A stretch of 64,000 nt of DNA from JADJNW01 sp964549655 (GCA_964549655.1 CAZJXN010000005.1:6527-70526); one strand, 5' to 3'; counted from the stretch's first letter, positions 15,969-25,759 are shown. Translations and numbers: made by a program. The notes: generated by a model from the sequence alone, not told the origin.

Positions 15969-18410
15969 ATGAAAAAAGTAATGAAAATGAGTGCGACAGC
16001 CATGGTCGCTTTGATGTTCACAACCTTAATTTTTGCACAAAATCTTACCCAAACGGTAAGAGGTGTTATTCTTGATGCTGACAGCAAATTGCCCTTAGTC
16101 GGAGCGTCCGTAGTGGTGCTTGGAACGAAGACAGGTAGCGTGACCGATTTAAATGGTAATTTCCGATTGGAAAAAGTCCCTATTGGCAGAATTGACTTGC
16201 AATTGTCTTATGTGGGTTACGAGCCTCAAATTATTCCGAATATCGTAGTGAATTCAGGAAAGGAAGTGGTTTTAAACCTGAATATGCAAGAATCCGCCTT
16301 GATAATGAACGAGATAGTAGTGACCGCCGCCCAAAACAAAGGGGATGCCCTGAACGAAATGGCGATGATTAGCGCTCGCTCCATTTCTCCCGAAGAGACA
16401 AACCGCTATGCCGGTGGCTTCAACGACCCCTCGCGCATCCTCTCAAATTTTGCGGGGATAACCAGTACGCAGGACGGGAGCAACGACATCATCGTGCGGG
16501 GAAATTCGCCAAAATATGTGCAATGGCAATTGGAAGGGATGCAAATCACTAACCCGAACCATTTTGGTGACCAAAGTGCGGTGGGCGGCTCGGTCAGCAC
16601 ACTGAACAACAATATTTTAGCTGCTTCTGATTTTTACACCGGGGCATTTGCACCCGAATATGGCGATGTGCTTTCGGGGGTTTATGATGTAAAATTGAGG
16701 GCGGGAAACAATGAAAAAATGGAGGCGGTTTTTGGATTTGGACTTTTGGGCACCGAACTTACGTTGGAAGGACCATTTAAAAAAGGATATGGCGGCTCTT
16801 TTCTCGTCAATTATAGATATTCTACGGTTGGGCTGGTTAGTGACCTTGGCTTGGTAGACAATATTAGCGGCGTACTAAAGTTTCAGGATGCTGCTTTCAA
16901 AGTGGTGTTACCAACCCAAAAAATGGGCGTGTTTTCTTTGTTTGGATTGGGCGGTTCGAGTAGTTTTTTGTTTGAAGACGTGACACCTGCCATTTGGGAG
17001 ACCCCCGGCGACCGATTTATGCGTGCGGAAATTAACGAGGATTTTAATAAAAAAGCGCATTTGCTCAACACAGGAATCAAACATACACTCCCCATCGGCA
17101 AAAACAGTTTTCTCAACACTACTCTGACTTATTCCAATGAGGGAATTGATGACGATATTTTTGAGGCGGGCATTATAAAAATATTCGACAGCAAAGGGGA
17201 TTTTTTGAGGGATTCAATTGTCAATAAAACGTTGAATTTCAGTAGCCAATTGAAAAAACCTACTTACCGGGGAGCGATGACCTACAACCACAAATTCAAT
17301 GCAAAACACAAAATTCAGATAGGGAGTAAATACACGCTGTTTGATTACCAATTCAATCAAAGCCAATTTCGGGAGGAGGCAACCAACCGGATTACCCTCG
17401 TTGATTTTAAGGAAAAAGTGAGCACAGTCCGAAATTTTATTAGTTGGAAATATCGGGTGAATGAAGCTATTACAGTCGTGTCAGGTTTTCATAATATGAA
17501 TGTGCTGTTCAATCATAAAAGTACGCTGGAACCACGGCTTGCCGTAGATTGGAAAATTACCCCTTCCAGTTCTATCCACGCGGGATATGGCAAGCACAGC
17601 ACGATGGAGAGCATCCACAATTATTTTGCAAAAGTGAAACAGCCGGATGGCAGCATCATTGAACCCAACCGAGATTTGGATTTGCTGAAAGCGCATCATT
17701 ATATGGTAGGTTATGAAAAACGTTTTGGTAAAAATTTGCGAGCAAAAATAGAAGCCTATTATCAAGACCTGTATAATATTCCTGTTGAAAATCTTGATAC
17801 GAGTTATTACAGCACGATTGTAGAAGGATTGGAATTTAGGTATGTTGATTTGGTCAATAAAGGGACGGGAAAAAATTATGGATTGGAATTTACCCTCGAA
17901 CGATTTTTTAGCAATAACTACTACTATCTGATAAACGCTTCGCTGTATGAATCGAACTATAAATCGCTGGAAGGAGTGGAGCGCAACACGCCGTACAATG
18001 GCAATTATTTGGTGAATATCCTTTGCGGAAAAGAATTTCCAAACCTCGGCAGAAAGCAAAACCAGACATTAGGATTGAACGCTAAACTATTTTTCGGCGG
18101 TGGTAGAAAAATAATCCCACTTTTGCGGGACGCGCAGGGCAATCTGGCAGTGGACCCCGCCAACAATCGATATTGGAATTATGAAAAAGCATACGAAAAC
18201 AGCATAGAGGATGTGTATCAAGTAATTGTTTCGGCAAGTTATAAATGGAATAAGCCTAGCGCGACCCACGAGCTTTTCTTGAATTTGGATAACGTCACCA
18301 ATAATAAAGGTAAAATATCTGAATTTTATGACGAAAGTGAACCCAACAAGACCGGCTATGTCACACAGTTTGGCTTTTTTCCGAACTTAATGTATCGCGT
18401 TTATTTTTAA
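15969..18410 (+). CDS. TonB-dependent receptor with N-terminal carboxypeptidase-like regulatory domain
   Basis: An 813-residue outer-membrane protein. It has a signal peptide (to about residue 24, ending FAQ), then a CarboxypepD_reg-like beta-sandwich (VRGVILDADSKLPLVGASVV, GSVTDLNGNFRLEKVPIG), a plug domain (NEIVVTAAQNKGDAL, IIVRGNSPKYVQWQLEGMQI) and a beta-barrel ending in an aromatic residue (NLMYRVYF). No SusD partner is next to it, so this is a stand-alone receptor and the ligand is unknown. The oxidoreductase gene begins 16 bp after its stop and may be cotranscribed. The DP/GG plug motifs suggest transport rather than a structural role. Confidence 0.9.
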   Translation: MKKVMKMSATAMVALMFTTLIFAQNLTQTVRGVILDADSKLPLVGASVVVLGTKTGSVTDLNGNFRLEKVPIGRIDLQLSYVGYEPQIIPNIVVNSGKEVVLNLNMQESALIMNEIVVTAAQNKGDALNEMAMISARSISPEETNRYAGGFNDPSRILSNFAGITSTQDGSNDIIVRGNSPKYVQWQLEGMQITNPNHFGDQSAVGGSVSTLNNNILAASDFYTGAFAPEYGDVLSGVYDVKLRAGNNEKMEAVFGFGLLGTELTLEGPFKKGYGGSFLVNYRYSTVGLVSDLGLVDNISGVLKFQDAAFKVVLPTQKMGVFSLFGLGGSSSFLFEDVTPAIWETPGDRFMRAEINEDFNKKAHLLNTGIKHTLPIGKNSFLNTTLTYSNEGIDDDIFEAGIIKIFDSKGDFLRDSIVNKTLNFSSQLKKPTYRGAMTYNHKFNAKHKIQIGSKYTLFDYQFNQSQFREEATNRITLVDFKEKVSTVRNFISWKYRVNEAITVVSGFHNMNVLFNHKSTLEPRLAVDWKITPSSSIHAGYGKHSTMESIHNYFAKVKQPDGSIIEPNRDLDLLKAHHYMVGYEKRFGKNLRAKIEAYYQDLYNIPVENLDTSYYSTIVEGLEFRYVDLVNKGTGKNYGLEFTLERFFSNNYYYLINASLYESNYKSLEGVERNTPYNGNYLVNILCGKEFPNLGRKQNQTLGLNAKLFFGGGRKIIPLLRDAQGNLAVDPANNRYWNYEKAYENSIEDVYQVIVSASYKWNKPSATHELFLNLDNVTNNKGKISEFYDESEPNKTGYVTQFGFFPNLMYRVYF

Positions 18411-18426
18411 AAATACCTTGCAAAAT

Positions 18427-19389
18427 ATGAAAGCAGCCATTCGTTCAAAATACGGTTCGCCGGAAGTGATAAGCATCGAAGAAGTGGAAATGCCGCTCCC
18501 TGCCGACCATGAAATATTAGTAAAAGTACACGCCGCAACTGTCAACAGGACGGATTGTGGAATACTTTGTGGAAAACCATTTGCGATACAATTTTTCACA
18601 GGCTTATTCAAACCTACCTCACCGATTCCGGGGACTGACTTTGCCGGTGAAATCGAGGCGATCGGAAAAAAGGTAAGTGCTTTCAAAGTGGGGGATAAGG
18701 TTTGGGGTTTTAATGACAATGGATTAGCGTCCCATGCCCAATATCTTGTCATATCGGAAAATAAAGCAGTATTGAAAATGCCAGAGCACATCACCTACGA
18801 ACAGGCTGCCGCAAGTGCAGAAGGCGCGCATTATGCCTATACTTTCATCAACAAAGTGAACTTGAAAGCCGGGCAAAAAGTGCTCGTCAATGGAGCCACC
18901 GGTGCTATTGGTTCGGCAGCGGTGCAAATCCTGAAATACTTGGATATTCAGGTGGTGGCAGTTTGCGATACCAAAAATGTAGCACGCATCGCAGCATTAG
19001 GCGCTGATCGAGTGATTGATTATACAGAAGAGGATTTTACAAACCAAGACGAAAAATATGATTTTGTCTTTGATGCCGTTGGCAAAAGCACCTTCGCCCA
19101 ATGCAAACCCTTGCTACAACCGAACGGCATTTATATTTCTTCAGAATTGGGTCCGAATGCAGAAAACCTATATTTACCACTTCTTACAAAAATAAGGGGT
19201 GGTAAAAAGGTGATATTTCCGATTCCCATTAATATCAAAAGAAGTTTGCTTTTTATGCAAAATTTGTTGAATGAAGGAAAATTCAAGCCGCTGATGGATA
19301 GAACATACCCCCTGGAAAAAATCCGAGAGGCATACGAGTATGTCGCCAGCGGTCAAAAAATAGGAAACGTAATTCTTACTTTCTTGTAA
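18427..19389 (+). CDS. NAD(P)-dependent MDR-family oxidoreductase (quinone-reductase-like)
   Basis: From the ATG at 18427 the protein is 320 residues; a TTG nine bases upstream is in frame but less likely. The GroES-like N-terminus (MKAAIRSKYGSPEVISIEEV, PIPGTDFAGEIEAIGKKV) leads to a Rossmann domain with VLVNGATGAIGSAAVQILKY, the nucleotide-binding loop of zinc-independent quinone oxidoreductases. No structural zinc cysteine cluster is seen. Reduction of quinones, enones or aldehydes is expected; the exact substrate is unknown. It follows the TonB receptor closely and precedes a Crp/Fnr regulator by 213 bp. Confidence 0.9.
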   Translation: MKAAIRSKYGSPEVISIEEVEMPLPADHEILVKVHAATVNRTDCGILCGKPFAIQFFTGLFKPTSPIPGTDFAGEIEAIGKKVSAFKVGDKVWGFNDNGLASHAQYLVISENKAVLKMPEHITYEQAAASAEGAHYAYTFINKVNLKAGQKVLVNGATGAIGSAAVQILKYLDIQVVAVCDTKNVARIAALGADRVIDYTEEDFTNQDEKYDFVFDAVGKSTFAQCKPLLQPNGIYISSELGPNAENLYLPLLTKIRGGKKVIFPIPINIKRSLLFMQNLLNEGKFKPLMDRTYPLEKIREAYEYVASGQKIGNVILTFL

Positions 19390-19602
19390 ACATTTTTCAA
19401 TACGTTCGGACCCCTGGTATTCGGCATTTGACTTCCGGCATCTGTTTTTGTTACTTGGAAGGGCAGTGCGGAGTCTGGCATCTCTCAATCTGGCATCTAA
19501 ATACGCTTAGGTCGAACCAATCTTCTTTTTCATCGAAAAAACAAATGTGCGGGAATAAATTTATGGTAATTTCGACGCTCTAAGAATTAAAACGAAATTG
19601 CC

Positions 19603-20229
19603 ATGAATAACGTTAAGACCTCTTTTTCAGAGAACACTTCTGCTCCAAAATCATTGCACGACATGATGAACGATATCGGGTGTTCTACTTTTCTGACCCA
19701 AGAAGAAATGCATATTATTACAAAGGATATTCCGATAAAAACGTTTAAAAAAGGGACTTATCTGTTACGGGAAGGTCAAATGGCTACTACGTGTTATACT
19801 ATTTTCAAAGGATGTGTTCGGGAATTTTACCTGAAAGACGGCGAAGAAAAAACGACCGCATTTTACACAGAAGGCGATTCACTTTCATCTGGTGTCAGCG
19901 GTGTACAGCGGATGCCTGCCAAGCAATATTGGGAGTGCATCGAAGATACGACCTTGTCGGTGTTTACTTATGAAAAGGAAAAAGAGCTATACCGGCGGTT
20001 TCCACGGTTGGAATCGCTTTGCCGGATGGAAGTGGAAGAAAAATTTGGTGCTTACCAACAGACGATGGCAATCTATATCAATTCCACACCAGAAGAACGC
20101 TATCTGAATCTATTGAAAAACCGACCTGATTTATTGGACCGGGTGCCGCAGTACCAACTTGCCAGTTATATCGGTGTGAAACCGGAATCGTTGAGCAGGA
20201 TAAGGCGAAGGATTTTAGAGAAATGCTGA
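19603..20229 (+). CDS. Crp/Fnr-family transcriptional regulator
   Basis: A 208-residue protein with a cyclic-nucleotide-binding-like beta-roll (IKTFKKGTYLLREGQMATTC around 45-65, GCVREFYLKDGEEKTTAFYT) followed by a long dimer helix (PRLESLCRMEVEEKFGAYQQ) and a C-terminal winged helix (QYQLASYIGVKPESLSRIRR). This is the Bacteroidota Crp/Fnr subgroup that usually lacks conserved cAMP contacts, so the effector is unknown. It is in the same direction as the upstream oxidoreductase, but separated by a 213-bp spacer with repeated GGCATCT words, so it is likely independently transcribed. Convergent with the receptor at 20339. Confidence 0.9.
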   Translation: MNNVKTSFSENTSAPKSLHDMMNDIGCSTFLTQEEMHIITKDIPIKTFKKGTYLLREGQMATTCYTIFKGCVREFYLKDGEEKTTAFYTEGDSLSSGVSGVQRMPAKQYWECIEDTTLSVFTYEKEKELYRRFPRLESLCRMEVEEKFGAYQQTMAIYINSTPEERYLNLLKNRPDLLDRVPQYQLASYIGVKPESLSRIRRRILEKC

Positions 20230-20234
20230 TGGTA

Positions 20235-20296
20235 GCCCAACCTATATAGCAATAATAAAAACGCGAATACCGACAATCATCAGTATCCGCGTTTCC
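20235..20296. terminator. Hairpin between convergent genes; copy 2 of the dispersed repeat at 15760
   Basis: AACGCGAATAC at 20260-20270 pairs with GTATCCGCGTT at 20283-20293 (one mismatch), flanked by A-rich and T-rich tracts. The position between the convergent genes ending at 20229 and 20339 suits a bidirectional terminator. The whole 62-nt element also matches 15760-15823, so the terminator is made from a dispersed repeat. Confidence 0.65.
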
Positions 20297-20338
20297 ATTA
20301 TAATTGTGTAATAAACCTGTAATAACTATTTACTTTTA

Positions 20339-23300
20339 TTAAAACTCATACCGCAATCCCAATTGCAACTGCCAGCGACTCAGCAGGCTAAAGTCATTAA
20401 AAAAAGTCTGTGTTTGAGACGTATCGAAGCCGTAGGTCGGCACTCCAGCCGGATTTAAGGAGACAGCGATGGGTTGAATCAAGCCCGTTTGGGTCGCAAA
20501 TTCTCGAACACCCCAGTCCGAACTAATCAAATTGCCGACATTCAAAATATCAATACTGAGCTGCAATTTATTCGTCGTATTCACTTTAAAATCTTGCAAA
20601 ATACGCACATCCCAATGGTTGTACCAAGGCGCAAGTGCTCCATATTTTTCTGTAAAATCGCCTCTGCGGGAAGACAAATATTCGTCCTGCGCGATGTACG
20701 CTTTGAGCCTTGTGCGTTGAGCGGCAGCATCACCTGCGAAGTTCAATTGGTCAATCTCCCCATCGGTTGGTACGTAAATTAAATCATTCAAACCAGAGCC
20801 ATCGTTGTTGATGTCGCCGGCGTAGGTGTAGCTGTAGCGCGTCCCCTCCACATATTCAAAAAACAAACTAACCGTTGTTGCAAATTTACTGCCATATTCA
20901 AAGCGATGGGAAGCGGCACCCAAAATGCGGTGGCGATTTCCGTACAAGGAAGGCGCTAAAAGCGGTCGGTTGGTGTGCGAAATATTAGCAGGATTGCGGT
21001 CATACGCATCCGAAGAGATTTCTGCGTCAATCGAAGCGGCATCTTCTGCTTTCAAATAATTATAACCTAATTTCACATAAGTATTATTCCAAGAACGTTC
21101 CAAAGAAGCAGACGCATTAAATGTGTAACCTTCATCCGTATTGGTAAAAACGTACGCGTTAGTCGGCGCGTTAAACACTAAAACCCGATCACTTACTTTG
21201 TAAACAGGACGACCGCCTGGTCCTGGCAGCGTGCCGGTTGGAAGTCGTAAACCATAATTACGTACCATTTGCGCTTGTAGATCTTTCGTGTACAGCACAT
21301 CTACCGTTCCAATCCAACCGCCGCCAATTTTCTGGTCGTATCCGATATTCGTTCTCCAAACCTGTGGAAATTTAAAATTCGGATCGGTCATATTGTAGAA
21401 AAAGAAGTCAGGGTTTGCAACTTGATTGCCAATCCATACAAACGGAAATCTACCAGAAAACAAGCCTGTACCGCCTCTCAACTGCGAAGAACGGTCTTCT
21501 TTCAGCGCATAATTAAAACCAAATCTCGGATTGATTAAAGGATTGTTTTCCGGTAGTTCGGTGTGGTCGAATGTTACATCATTTCCATTTTCATCCGAAT
21601 AAACGATGGAAGGATCGTACGTGCCGCCATCTGCCAGCAAGCCGCCTTTGCGGTCAATATTTTCTTGAATTAGTTCCGCCGTATTAAAATAAAGCGGATA
21701 ATCCACGCGCAAACCTAAGGTCAATGACAACTGATCATTTACAACAATTTCGTCTTGCACATAGCCGGAAATCTGACCCAAATTCGTCTCCGCTAATGCC
21801 CAGCTATCTCCTTTATTATTATTTTCAAACGCTGCACGAGCCGCGTCTACTTCTGTATCCAAACCGCCAGAATTGATGAAAGCTGCAAAATCGCCAATCG
21901 GAATATCCGGAAAGAAAACGCGCGCGCCATAACCAGTCAAGTTGAAAGAGTTATTAAAATTGAATTTCTCAAACGCTGCGCCTATTGTAAAAGTGTGCTT
22001 TCCGGCGTAAATATTAAAATTATTATTTATTTGAAAAACGTCTTGATCCAAAATATTATTGATAGAGAAAGGCTCCTGCCCGGCTATGATGTAGCGCACA
22101 CCGCCTTTGCCGATATTCAACACTGGAAAAGGTGCGGAAAATGGGTCGCGGCTATCCCGAAATGCGGTAAAACCTGCCTGTAATTTATTGGCAAACTTAC
22201 TTCCGAAAACAGAGCGTAACTCGATGATACCAGAGTGGATTTTATTATTAATCCGATAGCCAGAGTTTTGAAATTGAAGCGTTAGAAAGTCTGGTCCTCT
22301 TCTTCCAATCGCCGAAGGGTGCGCGGGTTTATCTTTGAAAGCATCCAAAAAGTTGTAAGAAGCGGTCAGTTTATGATTCTGACTTAAATTAAAATCGAGT
22401 TTGAAAATTCCTTTTGTGTTGTCAGAATCGTGTTTAAAATTCTGGAAAGCTCCCGTTTCATAGCCATATCTGGTTGATAACAGGTTGGATACCAATTGCA
22501 AATCCGATAATAAAACCCGCGAAGCATTCGCCGCGCCGCTGCCGTCATCTGCAATAAAATAAGAACCCAAATCCGATCGGTTTTCCAGTTCCAAATTGGC
22601 AAAAAAGAATATTTTGTCTTTAATGATCGGACCGCCCAAGCTGAATCCAGCTTGTAATTGTTTCAAATCACCTCGCACGACTTTGGTATCTTCAATCTTA
22701 TCGCCAATCATATTTTTATTTCTAAAATAACCAAACACTGTACCGCGAAAATCATTTGTACCGGACTTGGTCACCGCATTGATAGACGCGCCGGTAAAAC
22801 CAGATTGCGTCACATCGTAAGGTGCAATAGAAACACTAATTTGCTCAATGGCATCCAGCGAGACGGGCTGTGCATCGGTCTGACCGCCGGGCGTAGCCGC
22901 ATCCAAACCAAAAGGATTGTTGAAAATAGTGCCATCCAGTGAGTAGTTGTTGAATTGGTCATTCCGACCGCCAAACGAACCGCCCTCGGAAGCCATCGGA
23001 TTTAAGCGGGTGTAATCAGCGGCAGAGCGACTGATAGTTGGTAGGTTATCAATCAACTTCCGATTAATAGAAGTTGCAGGTCCCGTTCGTTTTCCGTTTA
23101 GAATCGGGTCGCGCTGACCAGATATCACGAGTTCGTCCAGATTCACGCCTTCCGCTTGCATTGCGAAGCCGAGCGTAAATTTTTGCCCCAATGTTAAGAA
23201 AACATTCTCTTGTGTATTCAACGTGTAACCCACGTAGCTGACTTCCACTTTGTAAGGTCCACCCACGCGCATATTGGGTATGCTGTAACGTCCGTTGTCC

Positions 23301-23488
23301 TGTGTAATGGTTCCGTAAATCGTGCCCGAAGGTACGTGTATCGCCTTGACCGTAGCTCCTACCAATGGCTCGTTCTTTTCGTCCTGAACGCTGCCAGTGA
23401 TCGTAGAAGTAGTAACTTGCGCTGTTAAGCTGCAACAGATACAAATAAAAAATAATAAACTTAGTGAGCGTAATTTTGAAGCATGCAT
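20339..23488 (-). CDS. Oar-like TonB-dependent outer-membrane receptor
   Basis: Starting at the ATG at 23488 (MHASKLRSLSLLFFICICCS) gives 1049 residues with a signal peptide; an ATG at 23503 adds five residues. A carboxypeptidase regulatory-like domain (TITGSVQDEKNEPLVGATVK) is followed by a plug region (TGPATSINRKLIDNLPTISR, LDGTIFNNPFGLD) and a large barrel. The motif APYDVTQSGFTGASINAVTK is characteristic of the Oar-like group of Bacteroidota and Myxococcota receptors. No SusD is adjacent. The substrate is unknown; Oar in Myxococcus affects adhesion and development. The anti-sigma and sigma genes lie about 170 bp upstream in the same direction, so control by that ECF pair is possible. Confidence 0.88.
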   Translation of the reverse strand: MHASKLRSLSLLFFICICCSLTAQVTTSTITGSVQDEKNEPLVGATVKAIHVPSGTIYGTITQDNGRYSIPNMRVGGPYKVEVSYVGYTLNTQENVFLTLGQKFTLGFAMQAEGVNLDELVISGQRDPILNGKRTGPATSINRKLIDNLPTISRSAADYTRLNPMASEGGSFGGRNDQFNNYSLDGTIFNNPFGLDAATPGGQTDAQPVSLDAIEQISVSIAPYDVTQSGFTGASINAVTKSGTNDFRGTVFGYFRNKNMIGDKIEDTKVVRGDLKQLQAGFSLGGPIIKDKIFFFANLELENRSDLGSYFIADDGSGAANASRVLLSDLQLVSNLLSTRYGYETGAFQNFKHDSDNTKGIFKLDFNLSQNHKLTASYNFLDAFKDKPAHPSAIGRRGPDFLTLQFQNSGYRINNKIHSGIIELRSVFGSKFANKLQAGFTAFRDSRDPFSAPFPVLNIGKGGVRYIIAGQEPFSINNILDQDVFQINNNFNIYAGKHTFTIGAAFEKFNFNNSFNLTGYGARVFFPDIPIGDFAAFINSGGLDTEVDAARAAFENNNKGDSWALAETNLGQISGYVQDEIVVNDQLSLTLGLRVDYPLYFNTAELIQENIDRKGGLLADGGTYDPSIVYSDENGNDVTFDHTELPENNPLINPRFGFNYALKEDRSSQLRGGTGLFSGRFPFVWIGNQVANPDFFFYNMTDPNFKFPQVWRTNIGYDQKIGGGWIGTVDVLYTKDLQAQMVRNYGLRLPTGTLPGPGGRPVYKVSDRVLVFNAPTNAYVFTNTDEGYTFNASASLERSWNNTYVKLGYNYLKAEDAASIDAEISSDAYDRNPANISHTNRPLLAPSLYGNRHRILGAASHRFEYGSKFATTVSLFFEYVEGTRYSYTYAGDINNDGSGLNDLIYVPTDGEIDQLNFAGDAAAQRTRLKAYIAQDEYLSSRRGDFTEKYGALAPWYNHWDVRILQDFKVNTTNKLQLSIDILNVGNLISSDWGVREFATQTGLIQPIAVSLNPAGVPTYGFDTSQTQTFFNDFSLLSRWQLQLGLRYEF

Positions 23489-23662
23489 AGTTTGAAGTAT
23501 CATTTAGGTAAGGCTCCAATCTACTGCTTTCCCTTAATGTTTACTTAACATTAGCTCCACTTTTTTAACATAAATTTTACAGAAAATCCGAAATCCAGCA
23601 GCGCGTGGAATAATAGATGCGTTCTTATTGTTGTGCCAAGCTTGCGTAAAAATTGTTATTGG

Positions 23663-24394
23663 TTATTGTAAATCCTTTAGTAACGCTTGCACTTTACCAT
23701 ACAGCGAGGAAGCAGACGTTGTGCGTTGCAAAATCTTTCGACAATTTGCCTCATCACCAGCTTTCAAGTAACTCAATGCCAAATACCAATTTGCATAATC
23801 CTTCAGGGAAACATCCGCATTAGTAAAGCTTTGAAAAATTTGACGGGCTTCTTCTAATTTATTCAATTCCATTTTACAAATACCTAAATATAGGTTCGCC
23901 AATTGGTCGTTCGGGTGTTCCACAAAGTATTGCGTAAGCTGGGTTTCTGCCGTTTTATAATTACCGGAATTGAAAGCGGATTCAGTTGTTGACCAATCTA
24001 CGGTGGTGGTCGCTGACTTTTCAGACAAAGCTAAAGGCGCGTATTCTGCATATTGATTGTAAAAATTTGACGGGAGGAGGAATTGCCAGACTATTAAAAG
24101 TGCAATCACCGCTGCTGCAGAAGCTGCCATCACCCAACGCAAACGTCGGCGCGGTATTTGCACTACTTTTGCTGGCTCTTGCGCGGTTTTGAAATAATCA
24201 CTTCCAATATCTTTCAACTCATTTTGTAATAAACTCCGACGGTCTTTGCGGCGCAGAAAATCTACCATATCGCATTGCAAAGCCAGTTCCTCCGCCAATT
24301 GAGTGTCGGCAGCTAGTTCGGCATCAAAAATCTTTTTTTCTTCTGCTTCCATTTGACCATTCAGATAGCGGTCTATGCGGTCTATATTATCCAT
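23663..24394 (-). CDS. Membrane anti-sigma-factor-like protein with TPR-type periplasmic domain
   Basis: The ATG at 24394 is preceded by AAAGGAG and gives 243 residues (MDNIDRIDRYLNGQM). The N-terminal 60 residues (DRYLNGQMEAEEKKIFDAEL, LAEELALQCDMVDFLR) match the cytoplasmic anti-sigma domain typical of Bacteroidota. One membrane helix follows (WVMAASAAAVIALLIVWQFL), then a TPR-like repeat region (NSGNYKTAETQLTQYFVEHP, DQLANLYLGICKMELNKLEE). Its start overlaps the end of the ECF sigma gene by 8 bases, indicating translational coupling. It probably holds the sigma factor at the membrane until a periplasmic signal is sensed through the TPR part. The paired function is inferred from the arrangement. 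Confidence 0.8.
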   Translation of the reverse strand: MDNIDRIDRYLNGQMEAEEKKIFDAELAADTQLAEELALQCDMVDFLRRKDRRSLLQNELKDIGSDYFKTAQEPAKVVQIPRRRLRWVMAASAAAVIALLIVWQFLLPSNFYNQYAEYAPLALSEKSATTTVDWSTTESAFNSGNYKTAETQLTQYFVEHPNDQLANLYLGICKMELNKLEEARQIFQSFTNADVSLKDYANWYLALSYLKAGDEANCRKILQRTTSASSLYGKVQALLKDLQ

Positions 24395-24968
24395 TTTTTT
24401 CTCCTTTAAAATGTTCGTAAAATAGTTGCCGCCAGCGCGCCGTGCAGCGATGTTTGCTCTGATACACAGCATTAGCATTGGCAAAACCAAGTTCTACAGC
24501 AATCTGCTCCACGGGTGTTTCCCCAGTCGTAAGGAGCGACAAAAGCCGTTGACATTGTTCGCTAAGTAATTTAAAAACCTGCGCAAGGCATTCTTGTCGT
24601 TGTTGTTGTAGTAGCGCTTCTTCCGCGTCCTCCAGCTCTGGGCGCTCCGTTGTATATCGCTCGCCTTCTACATTTCTTACGTTTTCTTCGCGTTTTTTTT
24701 GCGACAAGCGGTCATACCATTTTCGACGGCAAATCGTCATGAGCAAACCGCCAAGCGAACTGGTCAGTTGAAAATCTGTGCCACAATATCTGTCATAGAC
24801 TGCCAGCAGCGCATCTTGAAATAAGTCCTGTGCATCTTCCGCCGCTCCATTATTTTGTAATACCCAACTATGAATGCTCCGCGAAAATTTTTCATAAATG
24901 GCTCGAATCAGACGCTGATCACCTTTATACAACGCTTCGATATACTGCTGGTCTGGGTGTGGATTCAT
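24387..24968 (-). CDS. ECF-type RNA polymerase sigma factor
   Basis: The 193-residue protein has sigma region 2 (LIRAIYEKFSRSIHSWVLQN, AQDLFQDALLAVYDRY) and region 4 (LSEQCQRLLSLLTTGETPVE, QIAVELGFANANAVYQSKHR), with no region 1 or 3, as in group IV (ECF) sigma-70 factors. The linker is somewhat long and acidic. It overlaps the downstream anti-sigma-like gene by 8 bases. The divergent lipoprotein gene starts 144 bp away, so the shared upstream region probably contains an autoregulated promoter. Likely targets are itself and neighbouring envelope genes (inference). Confidence 0.9.
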   Translation of the reverse strand: MNPHPDQQYIEALYKGDQRLIRAIYEKFSRSIHSWVLQNNGAAEDAQDLFQDALLAVYDRYCGTDFQLTSSLGGLLMTICRRKWYDRLSQKKREENVRNVEGERYTTERPELEDAEEALLQQQRQECLAQVFKLLSEQCQRLLSLLTTGETPVEQIAVELGFANANAVYQSKHRCTARWRQLFYEHFKGEKNG

Positions 24969-25112
24969 ACTTTCTATTTGACACCAAAAATAAGTTTTTT
25001 TCTTAACACTTTTTTAACAAATCAAGAGCGTAAGATTTTCTCTATTGCTCGGATAGGTAGATGTATTTCAACAACAACCACATTTATTTATTACAAAAAA
25101 AAATTAATTATT

Positions 25113-25664
25113 ATGAAAAAAATTCAAATGTTTAGCCTTGCAATCGTTCTTTTAGTGAGTAGCTTCAGCTTCCAATCGTGTGTAAAAGACCCGGGAGTAA
25201 CCCAAGCTACCAACGCCAGAACCTGGATTATCATTGGCATACACAAGCGTTTTACTTCTTGTGAACCAGGCGGCGCTATGTGCGTACGAGTGGAAAGACT
25301 GGCAGAAAATGCGCTCAACAATCTGCAACTTGCTTTGGATGAAGCAACCAGTAAGCCGGTTGTACTAGAGGATGGATCTATTCAACTGGAAGCGCAAATC
25401 AGTGTAGATCAACTCAGCCCGGCAGCCCGCAAGCAACTTTTAAGTGAGAAAGTAATGGTGGTGGACGAAGATTTCGCACTCAGCGAGACTACCTTGCAGC
25501 AAGCATATGAGAATTCTGGGCTGTCTTACAATGGCGAACAGGCAAAAGTTGCAAAAGGAGTTTATCGCATTCTTGCTGAAGGAACAGGTGGCACCGCACC
25601 TCAAAGATTCAAAATCACAATCACTTTTACGAAAGGTGAACTTGAGATCAAAATTACCTGGTAA
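25113..25664 (+). CDS. Small lipoprotein of unknown function
   Basis: The ATG at 25113 begins a 183-residue product with a lipoprotein signal (MKKIQMFSLAIVLLVSSFSF, then QSC as lipobox, Cys22). The mature part is hydrophilic with predicted helix-strand alternation (ENALNNLQLALDEATSKPVV, QISVDQLSPAARKQLLSEKV), and a beta-rich end (RFKITITFTKGELEIKITW). I do not recognise a family. It is divergent from the ECF sigma gene across a 144-bp promoter region and ends at a strong terminator, so it forms a single-gene unit that could be a target of that sigma factor. Confidence 0.75.
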   Translation: MKKIQMFSLAIVLLVSSFSFQSCVKDPGVTQATNARTWIIIGIHKRFTSCEPGGAMCVRVERLAENALNNLQLALDEATSKPVVLEDGSIQLEAQISVDQLSPAARKQLLSEKVMVVDEDFALSETTLQQAYENSGLSYNGEQAKVAKGVYRILAEGTGGTAPQRFKITITFTKGELEIKITW

Positions 25665-25693
25665 AATCGCCCATCGTTATAATCCCTGAATCC

Positions 25694-25725
25694 GCCTCCG
25701 GTATTGCTGCCGGAGGCTTTCTTAT
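25694..25725 (+). terminator. Rho-independent terminator after the lipoprotein gene
   Basis: A perfect 8-bp stem GCCTCCGG (25694-25701) / CCGGAGGC (25710-25717) with an 8-nt loop is followed by TTTCTTATT. It sits 30 bp after the lipoprotein stop codon. Confidence 0.85.
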
Positions 25726-25759
25726 TATGCTATCAAAGTTTGTAACTTAGGGCTTTTAA

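Noticed and set aside
17481..18059. 192-residue minus-strand frame inside the TonB receptor gene
   Set aside because: It is antisense to a clearly conserved beta-barrel and has no recognisable protein features.
20339..23488. TonB receptor as the SusC part of a polysaccharide utilisation locus
   Set aside because: No SusD-like lipoprotein is adjacent and the plug/barrel motifs are of the Oar-like type.
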